Assembly (NCBI GenBank): GCA_963824705.1
Contig: CAWGQE010000003.1
Coordinates: 2,294,001 to 2,358,000 of the forward strand
DNA length: 64,000 bases
Direction: 5' to 3'
Origin: VRUE01 sp963824705
GTDB lineage: Bacteria > Actinomycetota > Thermoleophilia > Solirubrobacterales > 70-9
Below are positions 49,922 through 57,769 of the stretch, piece after piece. Each line of letters opens with the position of its first letter. Within the stretch, counting starts at the first letter, position 1. The notes beneath the pieces were generated by a model, which worked only from the letters and a program-made list of their open reading frames with translations, was not told where the DNA came from and did no database searches. The translations under genes and the position numbers were made by a program.

Positions 49922-51133
49922 GTGTCTTCGCGTCCCAGCCGCTCATATGAGGAGTACGAGGAGATCTTCGCCGAGGTCGAGGCGCCGTTTGCCTTCGTCG
50001 ACCTCGACGCGATGGCGGCCAACGCGGCGGAGATGCTCGGGCGGGCAGGGGGCAAACCGGTCCGGGTGGCGAGCAAGTCGCTGCGCTGCCGGGCGCTGAC
50101 CGAGCGCATCCTGCGCAGCGACCCGGGCTTTGCCGGGCTGATGACCTTCACCCTGCCGGAGACGCTCTGGCTTGCCGAGCAGGGGTTCGAGGACCTGCTG
50201 CTCGCCTACCCGACCGCCCACACCGGGGCTTTGGGCGAACTGGCGCTGCGCTCGGTCGCCAATCCGGAGGGAGCGCCGATCGTGATGGTCGACTGCGGCG
50301 AGCACCTCGACGCGATCGAGTCGGTGCTCGGTGCCGGCGCCGCCCCGGTCAGGGTCTGCATCGACGTCGACGCGAGCTGGTGGGCAATCGGCGGCAGGAT
50401 CAAGGTCGGTCCGAAGCGCTCGCCCGTGCACACGGTCGAGCAGGCCGTCGCCCTGGCCCGGGAGATCGACAGCCGCCCGCAGATCGAGCTCGCCGCGCTG
50501 ATGTCCTACGAGGGCCAGATCGCCGGTGTCGGCGACCAGCCGCCGGGAAGGCGCCTACGCGGGGCCGCGATCCGCTTCATGCAGCGGCGCTCCGCCGCCG
50601 AGCTTGCCGAGCGACGTGGCGCGATCGTCGCCGCGATCCGCGAGTTCGCCACACTGCCGATCGTCAACGGCGGCGGCACCGGCAGCCTCGAGCTGACCGC
50701 CGCCGAGGACCTCGTCACCGAGGTCACCGCCGGCTCGGGCTTCTACGCTCCCGCCCTCTTCGATCACTACAGCCGCTTCTCGCTGACCCCGGCGGCCGGC
50801 TTCGCGCTGCCAATCGTGCGCAAACCGGCGCCAGGCGTGGCGACGGCGCTCGGCGGCGGCTACCTCGCATCCGGCAGCGGCGATCCGGCCCGGCTACCGG
50901 CTCCTTGGTTGCCGGCCGGCCTACGCCTCGATCCCGAGGAGGGCGCCGGAGAGGTGCAGACCCCCCTGCTCGGCCCCGCCGCAGCGCAGCTCTCGATCGG
51001 CGACCGCGCCTACCTGCGCCACGCCAAGGCGGGCGAGCTCTGCGAGCGCTTCGACACCCTCCATCTGGTCGAGGGAGACGAGATCGTCGACGTGGTCCCC
51101 ACCTACAGGGGCGAGGGCCACGCGTTCCTCTGA
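49922..51133 (+). CDS. PLP-dependent amino acid deaminase/aldolase (DSD1/alanine-racemase N-terminal fold)
   Basis: 403 residues from GTG 49922. The alanine-racemase-type barrel has PFAFVDLDAMAANAAEML, then VRVASKSLRC with the PLP Lys, VNGGGTGS, and a D-serine-dehydratase-like C-terminus with RHAKAGELCERF, where His and Cys might bind zinc as in the DSD1 family. It would deaminate or cleave a D-hydroxy-amino acid. TAGTCT lies 6 bases before the GTG, directly after the tRNA. It is convergent with the lactone oxidase and followed by a hairpin. Confidence 0.85.
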   Translation: MSSRPSRSYEEYEEIFAEVEAPFAFVDLDAMAANAAEMLGRAGGKPVRVASKSLRCRALTERILRSDPGFAGLMTFTLPETLWLAEQGFEDLLLAYPTAHTGALGELALRSVANPEGAPIVMVDCGEHLDAIESVLGAGAAPVRVCIDVDASWWAIGGRIKVGPKRSPVHTVEQAVALAREIDSRPQIELAALMSYEGQIAGVGDQPPGRRLRGAAIRFMQRRSAAELAERRGAIVAAIREFATLPIVNGGGTGSLELTAAEDLVTEVTAGSGFYAPALFDHYSRFSLTPAAGFALPIVRKPAPGVATALGGGYLASGSGDPARLPAPWLPAGLRLDPEEGAGEVQTPLLGPAAAQLSIGDRAYLRHAKAGELCERFDTLHLVEGDEIVDVVPTYRGEGHAFL

Positions 51134-51140
51134 CGAGACG

Positions 51141-51171
51141 CACGTTGAGCCCCTCGCAGGGGCTAAACGTG
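51141..51171. terminator. hairpin between convergent genes
   Basis: Arms CACGTTGAGCCCCT and AGGGGCTAAACGTG (14 bases, one mismatch) around a 3-base loop. It starts 8 bases after the DSD1-like stop and ends 8 bases before the lactone oxidase stop, so it can end both transcripts. Confidence 0.6.
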
Positions 51172-51178
51172 AAGTTCG

Positions 51179-52474
51179 TCAGGAGCCGAGGACGCGGGCC
51201 GCGTACTCATTCGTGAAAACGCGGTTCGGATCGAGCTCGTCACGCGCGGCCTGGAACTTGGCCCACTCGGGATAGAGCGGCGCCAGGGTCTCCGCCGTCT
51301 GGAAGTGGCGCTTGCCCCAGTGGGGACGACCGCCGTAGTCGCGCATGATCTCCTCGACCGCCTCGAAGTATGGGCGCCACTCCATGCCGCGGTACTGGTG
51401 CACCGCGATATAGGCGGTGTCGCGTTCGTGCGAGGGGCTGAGCAGAGCATCGTCGCCGGCGGCCACCCGCATCTCGATCGGGAAGAAGACCGGGTAGCGG
51501 TTGACGCGCACCCACTCGACCACCCGCCGCGCCGCCTCCGGCCCATTCTCGCGCGGCACGCCGTACTCCATCTCGGTGAAGCGGACGCGGCGCTCGCTGG
51601 CGAAGACCCGGTCGCTGCGGTCGGTCGTCTTGCCACCCGAGGCGAGCGCCGCGGCGAGGCGAGAGAGAGCGGGGATCGTCCTGGGGAGCCGGCGGCCGGT
51701 TGCCGACAGCGCCTCCAGCGCCCAGTTCTCGAGCACGATGTCGTTGAGGTAGGAGGCGACTCGACCGCGCGGCTGCGCCGGCCCCGCGACCCGGTTGCGC
51801 TCCAGGACCAGCGCCGAGTCGGCGTAGGGAAAGGTGAAGAGCTCGAAGTGGTCGTTGGCCTCGGCGCGCCGATCGAAGTCGTCGAGCACCTGTTCGCGGG
51901 GTTGCGGGGAGTCGACGCGCAACAGGGTGAAGGCGGGGACGCAGCGCAACGTCACCGCCGAGATCGCGCCGAGGGCGCCGACGCCCACACGGGCAGCGCG
52001 CAGGAGGTCGGGCGCGGATCCGTCCAGCTCGCGCACGCCGCCATCGGCGCCGACCAGCTCCACCGCCTCGACCTGCGCGGAGATGTTGCGCAGCTTTGCG
52101 CCGGTGCCATGGGTGCCGGTGGAGATCGCGCCGGCGATCGTCTGGCGGTCGATGTCGCCGAGGTTCTCCATCGCCAGGCCGAGCCTGTGCAGCTCCTCGT
52201 TGAGGTCGGCGAGCACGGTGCCCGCCCACACTTTGACCAAGCCCGATGCGGGGTCGGCGTCGATCGTGCCGCTGAGCGCGGCGAGGTCGATCATGGTGCC
52301 GTCGGTCAGCGCCGCCTCGGTAAAGGAGTGGCCCGTGCCGGCCACGCTGACCGTTCGCCCGGCTCCCGCGGCCGCCACGACAGCGGCCGCCAACTCGTCG
52401 CGGTTGCGCGGGCGGACGACCTCCGCCGGGCTGCACCGCTGATCCCCCGTCCAGTTGCGCCAGGTGGCGGCCAC
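51179..52474 (-). CDS. D-arabinono-1,4-lactone/L-gulono-lactone oxidase family flavoprotein
   Basis: 431 residues. The N-terminal PCMH FAD domain has VSVAGTGHSFTEA, whose His is the family's covalent flavin site, and TGTHGTGAKLRN. The C-terminal ALO domain ends PHWGKRHFQTAE and ELDPNRVF, typical of aldonolactone oxidases. It oxidises an aldonolactone or polyol with O2. The start is GTG 52474; TAGCTT lies 7 bases upstream. It follows the MFS gene on the same strand by 23 bases. Confidence 0.9.
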   Translation of the reverse strand: MAATWRNWTGDQRCSPAEVVRPRNRDELAAAVVAAAGAGRTVSVAGTGHSFTEAALTDGTMIDLAALSGTIDADPASGLVKVWAGTVLADLNEELHRLGLAMENLGDIDRQTIAGAISTGTHGTGAKLRNISAQVEAVELVGADGGVRELDGSAPDLLRAARVGVGALGAISAVTLRCVPAFTLLRVDSPQPREQVLDDFDRRAEANDHFELFTFPYADSALVLERNRVAGPAQPRGRVASYLNDIVLENWALEALSATGRRLPRTIPALSRLAAALASGGKTTDRSDRVFASERRVRFTEMEYGVPRENGPEAARRVVEWVRVNRYPVFFPIEMRVAAGDDALLSPSHERDTAYIAVHQYRGMEWRPYFEAVEEIMRDYGGRPHWGKRHFQTAETLAPLYPEWAKFQAARDELDPNRVFTNEYAARVLGS

Positions 52475-52497
52475 GACTTAAAAGCTAGTGCGTTCGG

Positions 52498-53652
52498 CTA
52501 GCTCGCAGCCGGCTGGACCATCGGCGGCATCAGGGAGCGATAGGCGTAGGCGGAGGTGACGAGCAGCAGCGCGGCGATCGCCAGGCTCGGCACGGCGTAC
52601 CCGGCCGCGCTTGCCACTCCCCCACCCGTCAACGCCCCCGCCGTCTGCCCCGCCGCCCAGGCCATGTTGGAGAGGCCGGCCGCGAAGCCCTGGTGGAGAC
52701 CGCTGAGGTCGGCGGTCTCCGAGAGTGTCGTCAGGGCCGGGGCGAAGCAGATGCCGGCGCCGAGCGAGCCGAGGATCAGGGCCCCGAGAATCGGACCGAG
52801 CGCCTGTGCCGCGGCGATGCCCACCATCGCGCAGGCGCAGATGCCGATCCCGATCACGAACGGGATGCGGCGACCGACGCGATCCGAGTAGCGGCCGACG
52901 ATCGGGGCCAACCCGGCCTCGAGCGCAGCGCCGACGACGAAGCCGCCGGCAATCGCCGCATGCCCGCCGCCGAGTTCGGCGATCCGCAACGGCACCAGCA
53001 CCTCGACCGCGCCGAACATCATCGAGGGAACCGCGACGAACGCGGTCGCCGTGAGGATCGGACGGGTGAGGATCGTCGCGCCGACCTCGCGCAGCGGCTG
53101 GCGGTCGGGGGGGCCTGCTTCGGGCAGTCGTGCGGCGAAGCCGGCGAGGACGACGGCGATGACGAGCACCGCGCTGAAGACGGCGGCGGTGCCGACTTCC
53201 GCCGCAACCGCCCCGAGGATCGGGCCGACCAGGGCACCCGCGACCGCCGTGCCCAGAGCCGTGCCGATGATCGAGCCACGCCGCTCGGGCGGGGCGGTCG
53301 TGATCAGCCAGGTCAGCGCCCCGGACCAGATCAACGCCCCGGCTATCCCCTGGGCGAAGCGCGCCGCGTCGAGCAGGACGATCTCGTGCGCGAGCCCGAA
53401 AACGAGGCTGGAGCAGCCGAGCAGCAGCAGCCCGCCGATCACCGTGCGGCGCGGTCCGGCCCAGGTCGCCACCAGCCCGGCGGGCAGCGAGGCGAGCAGC
53501 GTCCCGGCGGCGTAGGAGGCGGCGAGGATCCCGGCCTGCGCCTTGCTCAGCCCGAATTCGGCAGCGTAATCGGGCAGCAGCGGAGCGATCGCCGCGTAGA
53601 AGGCGACGTCGAAGAAGACCATCGTCGAGGCGAGGATGAGCAGCCGGCGCAT
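52498..53652 (-). CDS. MFS transporter (12-helix)
   Basis: 384 residues, 12 membrane helices. It starts RRLLILASTMVFFDVAFYAA; motif A is weak (LPAGLVATWAGPRRTV), and the mid-loop GRYSDRVGRRIPF is the repeated motif. Its likely role is drug or metabolite efflux. ATG 53652 is used; a TTG four codons earlier is possible. It lies between the lactone oxidase and a tRNA-Ser gene. No substrate is implied by the neighbours. Confidence 0.88.
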   Translation of the reverse strand: MRRLLILASTMVFFDVAFYAAIAPLLPDYAAEFGLSKAQAGILAASYAAGTLLASLPAGLVATWAGPRRTVIGGLLLLGCSSLVFGLAHEIVLLDAARFAQGIAGALIWSGALTWLITTAPPERRGSIIGTALGTAVAGALVGPILGAVAAEVGTAAVFSAVLVIAVVLAGFAARLPEAGPPDRQPLREVGATILTRPILTATAFVAVPSMMFGAVEVLVPLRIAELGGGHAAIAGGFVVGAALEAGLAPIVGRYSDRVGRRIPFVIGIGICACAMVGIAAAQALGPILGALILGSLGAGICFAPALTTLSETADLSGLHQGFAAGLSNMAWAAGQTAGALTGGGVASAAGYAVPSLAIAALLLVTSAYAYRSLMPPMVQPAAS

Positions 53653-53742
53653 ACCTGTATCCAATCACCGCAAGGCCCCTTTTACTCCATGCCTTTATGT
53701 CCATACATTTGCGGCTAGCATCGACACATCGTCTGAGCGCCC

Positions 53743-53831
53743 GGAGGGGTGGCAGAGCGGTTGAATGCGACGGTCTTGAAAACCGTTAGGCGTCGATAGG
53801 CGTCTCGTGGGTTCGAATCCCACCCCCTCCG
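53743..53831 (+). tRNA. tRNA-Ser (anticodon UGA)
   Basis: 89 bases, class II: acceptor GGAGGGG/CCCCTCC, anticodon stem ACGGT/ACCGT with loop CTTGAAA (TGA), long variable arm, T arm GTGGG-TTCGAAT-CCCAC, discriminator G. CCA is not encoded. Confidence 0.97.
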
Positions 53832-53842
53832 CTGCATCTCCG

Positions 53843-54490
53843 TCAGGAGTGCTTGCGCGCCGCGAAGAAAAGGAACGGGCCGGAGCGTTTGGTGCTGGTG
53901 ATTTCGAGGCCCGCTTCTGCGAACCAGGACTCGATTTCCGCCTGGGTCCCCAGCGGACCAAAGTCGCCCAGGTGCGGGCGGATGAGGAAGCGCTGGCGCA
54001 GGCTGTCATTGCCGCGCACGAAGGATGAGCCGACAAGGTGACCTCCCGGCTTGAGGATTCGAGCGGCCTCGGCGATCGCAGCCTGGGGGTTGCCGAAACA
54101 GTGCAGCCCCCAGAAGGAGAGGAAGAGGTCAGCATCGGCTGAGGGGAGGGGGACCTCGGCAGCATCGGCTTGGATGAAGTCACGCTCCAAGAGGCCGCGG
54201 TCAGCGGCGCGCTTGCGGGCACGACGGAGCATCGCCGGCGAGAGGTCGACGCCGACGTAACGGATGGATACATGCGAAGGAATCGCGCGCAGCGCCGGCC
54301 CCGCCCCGCAGGGACAATCGACGATCGTCCCCTCAGGCGGCACCGCGGCTGCGGCGGCCATGCTGGCGTAGTACGGCTTGGTATCGCCGCCCCAGACGAG
54401 CCGGCTGATCGCGCTGCTGAGGCGCGGGCGCTCCATGTAGGCGCTGTAGATCGCTCCGAACGGCGAGGCGTAGAAGTCTTCGCGTGCCAC
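53843..54490 (-). CDS. class I SAM-dependent methyltransferase
   Basis: 215 residues from GTG 54490. Motif I is IVDCPCGAGPALRAI (a Cys-rich version of the usual D-x-G-x-G-x-G loop), then VGVDLSPAML, ADAAEVPLPSADADLFLS and RILKPGGHLVGSSF of the Methyltransf_11 type. The substrate is unknown. TAATCT lies 7 bases upstream on the minus strand and no ribosome site is seen, so a leaderless start is likely. It is divergent from the K+ channel gene by 51 bases. Confidence 0.87.
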   Translation of the reverse strand: MAREDFYASPFGAIYSAYMERPRLSSAISRLVWGGDTKPYYASMAAAAAVPPEGTIVDCPCGAGPALRAIPSHVSIRYVGVDLSPAMLRRARKRAADRGLLERDFIQADAAEVPLPSADADLFLSFWGLHCFGNPQAAIAEAARILKPGGHLVGSSFVRGNDSLRQRFLIRPHLGDFGPLGTQAEIESWFAEAGLEITSTKRSGPFLFFAARKHS

Positions 54491-54541
54491 CTAGTGGAGA
54501 TTAGGTTAAAGGGATCGGCCGGGACGTGCGAAAGGTCACCC

Positions 54542-55297
54542 ATGCCGCCGGCTCCACGCAGGATCGCTGCCGCGGCAGCCGAACTAGCTGGGATGAACCG
54601 TGAGCGGTGGCGGCAGCGTGCGCAGCGTGCAAGCGACGCCTTCGGGCTGGTGCTGCTGCTGGTCCTGACGACCTACGTGCTCGCCTCGGTGCTCTCGAAC
54701 CGGGGCTGGTCGGCTGTGCTGCTGACGATCGTCACCGGCGCCACCTCGGTGGTCGCCCTGACCAGCTCCCATGCTCGCCCGGTCTTTATCCGCCGGGCAC
54801 TTGTCCTAGCGACGATCGCGACCGTGCTGGCCGTCGTCTCGGCGGGTTTCGGAGGTCGGCTCGGGCTCAACGCCGCCAACTTCATCGAGATCGGTCTGCT
54901 GGCGGTGGCGATGGCAGCGGTCCTGCAGCGGGTGATCACGTCCCACACCGTCTCTTCCCGCACGATCCTCGGCGCGATCAGCGTCTACACCTCCCTCGGC
55001 ATCCTCTTTACCTGGGCCTATGGCCTGATCGATCGGATCGAAGGCGGCGGCTTCTTCGGCGCCGACGTGGCCACCAAGGGAAGCGACTTCCTCTTCTTCA
55101 GCTACACCACCCTGACCACCACGGGCTACGGCGATCTGGTCCCCGTCGGGCAGGTGGGCCGCATGGTCTCGGGCCTGGAGATGATGCTCGGCCAGATCTT
55201 CCTCGTCACCCTCGTAGCCGGCCTGGTCACTCTCTGGAAGCCGGGTGAAGGGTTGCTGCGGCGGCGCGCCAAGCGCTCGGGCGACAGCCTCAGCTGA
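54542..55297 (+). CDS. two-pore-helix potassium channel protein
   Basis: 251 residues. Four membrane helices precede a P-loop with the selectivity filter TTTGYGDLVPVG and a last helix (GLEMMLGQIFLVTLVAGLVTLW), as in Ion_trans_2 channels; no RCK domain follows. It conducts K+ across the cytoplasmic membrane. ATG 54542 is chosen because AAAGG lies 6 bases upstream; a later ATG at 54593 lacks this. Its end overlaps the carotenoid oxygenase end by 8 bases. Confidence 0.88.
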   Translation: MPPAPRRIAAAAAELAGMNRERWRQRAQRASDAFGLVLLLVLTTYVLASVLSNRGWSAVLLTIVTGATSVVALTSSHARPVFIRRALVLATIATVLAVVSAGFGGRLGLNAANFIEIGLLAVAMAAVLQRVITSHTVSSRTILGAISVYTSLGILFTWAYGLIDRIEGGGFFGADVATKGSDFLFFSYTTLTTTGYGDLVPVGQVGRMVSGLEMMLGQIFLVTLVAGLVTLWKPGEGLLRRRAKRSGDSLS

Positions 55298-56711
55298 AGT
55301 ACTGCCCGTGGAAGCCGAAGGGGATGTCGTGGGGGACCCGTGCCCGGCCGACCTCCTCGAGGCTGCGGGCGTCGAGCACGAGCAGGTAGGAGCCGGGGCC
55401 GCGCCCGTCGAGCACGACCGACAGCAGCACACCGTCGTCCTCCCCTCTGTCGGGCTCGGGAGAGGGAACGAAGACGGGCTCGCCGGGATATGCGCCCGGC
55501 TCGGTCCACGAGCGAGACTCGCCGCTCTCGACGTCGATCTTGGTCAGCTCGTTGACGAAATCGAGCTCGGTCGGATCGCCGAGACCGACCCCGTAGACGT
55601 AGCGGTAGGGACGGCCGTTGCGCTCGCGATAGTCGATCCGCGGCAGCTCGACGATCGCGTCGCTGAGCTGCTCCTCGGCTACACGCCCGCCGTCGAGTGA
55701 GAGGCGGTAGCGCCGCAGGCGGGCCTGCGCGCTCGGCGGCGGCGGAGCCGTACGCAGGCGATCCATGTAGAAGCTGTCGATGATCGAGGCGTCCTCGTAA
55801 GCCGCCATGTCGATCGTCAGCTCGCGCCCTCGCTCGAAGGCATTGACGTGATGGAAGGAGAAGCACGCCTCCGCCTCGTAGACGCCCTGCAAAGCGCCGT
55901 CCTCACGATCGAAGACCAGCACTCGCGTCGCCAGCTCCGGCTTCCAGCGGTAGTTCTCGATGAAGGGCCGGGAGCCGGTCGCGAGCCGCAGCGGATTGAC
56001 GACGAGGGGGAAGGCGACGAGGATCGCATAGCGCTCGGTGAGGGCGAAGCTGTGCATGTAGGACGGCTCCCGCACCCGGAAGGCGGCGATTCGCCGCTGG
56101 TGGTTGCGGTCGCGCTGGGCGAAGAGCCTGTACTCGCTGCGCGCGCCGAAGTGGGTGACGTAGGCGATCAGCTCGCTACGCTCGGGGTCGTGATGGGGAT
56201 GGGCGGTCGCGTGCATCCCCGGAGGCTTGAAGGCAACCCCCAACGAGTCGAGCGTCTCGGGGTCGAAGGCGATCGGCAGCGGCGTCTCGGTCATCGCCAC
56301 GTACTCGTCGCCGAGTCGGGTGAGGTTGACGTTGCAGTTGTCGGTGAAGCCGGGCCGGAACATCGTGGCTGCGCGCTTGAAGATCGAGCGGCAGGGGTCC
56401 GTGGCGAACTCGCGGTAAGAGATACGGCCCCGCTCTGCCTCGCGGTAGGCCTCGCTGCGCAGGAAGCGGTTGGCGTAGGAGACCTTGCCGGCGCCGAAGG
56501 AGAACTTGTGGAGCATCGCGAGGCCGTCGAACCAGTGCCGCAAGCCGCGCCCGCCGGCCTCGTACTTGGCCGGTCCGTTGCGCAGCAGGGTCCCCGAAAG
56601 CCAGGCCGGGATCTCGCCCTCGATAGGGAGAGAGTCGAGCTCGACCTCGTCGTGCAGGGTCTCGAAGCCCGCGACATAGCCCGGGCGGGATACGGTCCTC
56701 GATTCCAACAT
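55290..56711 (-). CDS. carotenoid cleavage oxygenase
   Basis: 473 residues. The four His that bind the ferrous iron are visible in ATAHPHHD, YMHSFALTE, FSFHHVNAF and FGFHGQYFS, the last at the C-terminus. PLPIAFDPETLDS and GTLLRNGPAKYEAG are common family phrases. It splits a carotenoid or stilbene double bond with O2, product unknown. GGAGGAG lies 6 bases before ATG 56711. It is divergent from a PadR regulator with a near-palindrome between them. Confidence 0.93.
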   Translation of the reverse strand: MLESRTVSRPGYVAGFETLHDEVELDSLPIEGEIPAWLSGTLLRNGPAKYEAGGRGLRHWFDGLAMLHKFSFGAGKVSYANRFLRSEAYREAERGRISYREFATDPCRSIFKRAATMFRPGFTDNCNVNLTRLGDEYVAMTETPLPIAFDPETLDSLGVAFKPPGMHATAHPHHDPERSELIAYVTHFGARSEYRLFAQRDRNHQRRIAAFRVREPSYMHSFALTERYAILVAFPLVVNPLRLATGSRPFIENYRWKPELATRVLVFDREDGALQGVYEAEACFSFHHVNAFERGRELTIDMAAYEDASIIDSFYMDRLRTAPPPPSAQARLRRYRLSLDGGRVAEEQLSDAIVELPRIDYRERNGRPYRYVYGVGLGDPTELDFVNELTKIDVESGESRSWTEPGAYPGEPVFVPSPEPDRGEDDGVLLSVVLDGRGPGSYLLVLDARSLEEVGRARVPHDIPFGFHGQYFS

Positions 56712-56738
56712 CTTGGCTCCTCCAGTTTCGACAATCTA

Positions 56739-56755
56739 TTCTAGACCGTCCAGAA
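56739..56755. promoter_or_regulatory. near-palindromic operator candidate between carotenoid oxygenase and padR
   Basis: TTCTAGAC-C-GTCCAGAA, 7 of 8 arm positions paired. It overlaps the likely -35 region of the PadR gene and the TAGAAT -10 candidate of the oxygenase. PadR proteins often repress their divergent neighbour through such a site. Confidence 0.45.
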
Positions 56756-56762
56756 CATACCG

Positions 56763-56768
56763 TATAAC
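56763..56768 (+). promoter_or_regulatory. padR -10 hexamer TATAAC (leaderless)
   Basis: TATAAC ends 8 bases before ATG 56777, with no ribosome-binding site. Confidence 0.4.
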
Positions 56769-56776
56769 CCACGTCG

Positions 56777-57286
56777 ATGGCAAGCGAAATTCGTCTCACC
56801 CCCACCTCCTACATCGTCCTCGGGTTGCTGGAAGCGGCCGGCGAGGCGACCCCGTACGACCTTAAGCAGATGGTCGCGGTCAGCCTCGGCAACTTCTGGA
56901 CGCTGCAGCACGCCCAGCTCTACACCGAGCCGGAGCGCCTGGCCGCCGCGGGCTACCTCGACGAGCGTCGCGAGGAGCAAGGTCGGCGGCGACGCCACTA
57001 CAAGGTGACGGAGAAAGGTCGAGCGGCGATGCGCGACTGGCTCGGGGAGTCGACGCGGCAGCTGACCGAGCTGCGCGATCTGGCCTTGCTCAAGGTCTTC
57101 TTCGGCGCCGACCCTGCTTCACTGGCCCCCGACCAGTCGGAGGCTCACGCGGCGAAGCTCGCCGAGTACGAGCAGATCCTCGCGCAGGCCGGCGAGGAGC
57201 TGCCGGCCGGAGCCCGCCTCTCGCTCGAGGCGGGCATCGACGCCGAGCGCAGCTGGGTCGATTTCTGGGCCGGCCTGAAGAGCTAG
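56777..57286 (+). CDS. PadR-family transcriptional regulator
   Basis: 169 residues. The winged helix occupies about 8-85: LTPTSYIVLGLLEAAGE, TPYDLKQMV, LYTEPERLAAAGYLDER and RRRRHYKVTEKGR; the second half is the helical dimerisation part (WLGESTRQLTELRD). PadR proteins repress genes for phenolic or lipophilic compounds. It is divergent from the carotenoid oxygenase, which is its likely target. It is convergent with the cyclophilin gene, 7 bases apart. Confidence 0.9.
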   Translation: MASEIRLTPTSYIVLGLLEAAGEATPYDLKQMVAVSLGNFWTLQHAQLYTEPERLAAAGYLDERREEQGRRRRHYKVTEKGRAAMRDWLGESTRQLTELRDLALLKVFFGADPASLAPDQSEAHAAKLAEYEQILAQAGEELPAGARLSLEAGIDAERSWVDFWAGLKS

Positions 57287-57293
57287 GTCGGCG

Positions 57294-57752
57294 CTACTCG
57301 GAGAGCTCGACGCGTTCGATCGTCTGATCCTCGACCGGGCGGTCGCCGGTGCCGGTCGCGGTCTTCTCGATCGCGTCGACGGTGTCCATGCCGGCCGTGA
57401 CCGTGCCGAAGACGGTGTGCTTGCCGTCGAGCCACGGCGCCGCCTCGGTGGTGACGATGAAGAACTGCGAGCCGTTGGTGTTGGGACCGGCGTTGGCCAT
57501 CGCCAGCGCGCCGCGGACGATCTTGTGTTCGTTGATCTCGTCCTCGAAGGTGTAGCCGGGGCCACCGGTCCCGGTCCCCTCCGGGCATCCGCCCTGGATC
57601 ATGAAGTCGGCGATCACGCGGTGGAAGATCAATCCGTCGTAGAAGCCGTCAGCCGCAAGCTTGCGGAAGTTCTCGACCGTCTTCGGGGCGTCGGAGTCGT
57701 GCAGTTCGAGCACGATCTCCCCGGCATTGGTGTGAAACGTCGCCTGTGACAT
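57294..57752 (-). CDS. peptidyl-prolyl cis-trans isomerase (cyclophilin type)
   Basis: 152 residues, a minimal cyclophilin without signal peptide. The active-site blocks FHRVIADFMIQGG and NTNGSQFFIVT contain the catalytic Arg/Phe/Gln positions, and LDGKHTVFGTV closes the fold. It speeds proline isomerisation during folding in the cytoplasm. ATG 57752. It follows the secreted Ig-like gene by 17 bases on the minus strand and may be read with it. Confidence 0.94.
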   Translation of the reverse strand: MSQATFHTNAGEIVLELHDSDAPKTVENFRKLAADGFYDGLIFHRVIADFMIQGGCPEGTGTGGPGYTFEDEINEHKIVRGALAMANAGPNTNGSQFFIVTTEAAPWLDGKHTVFGTVTAGMDTVDAIEKTATGTGDRPVEDQTIERVELSE

Positions 57753-57769
57753 GGCGCGGACCCTACCGA

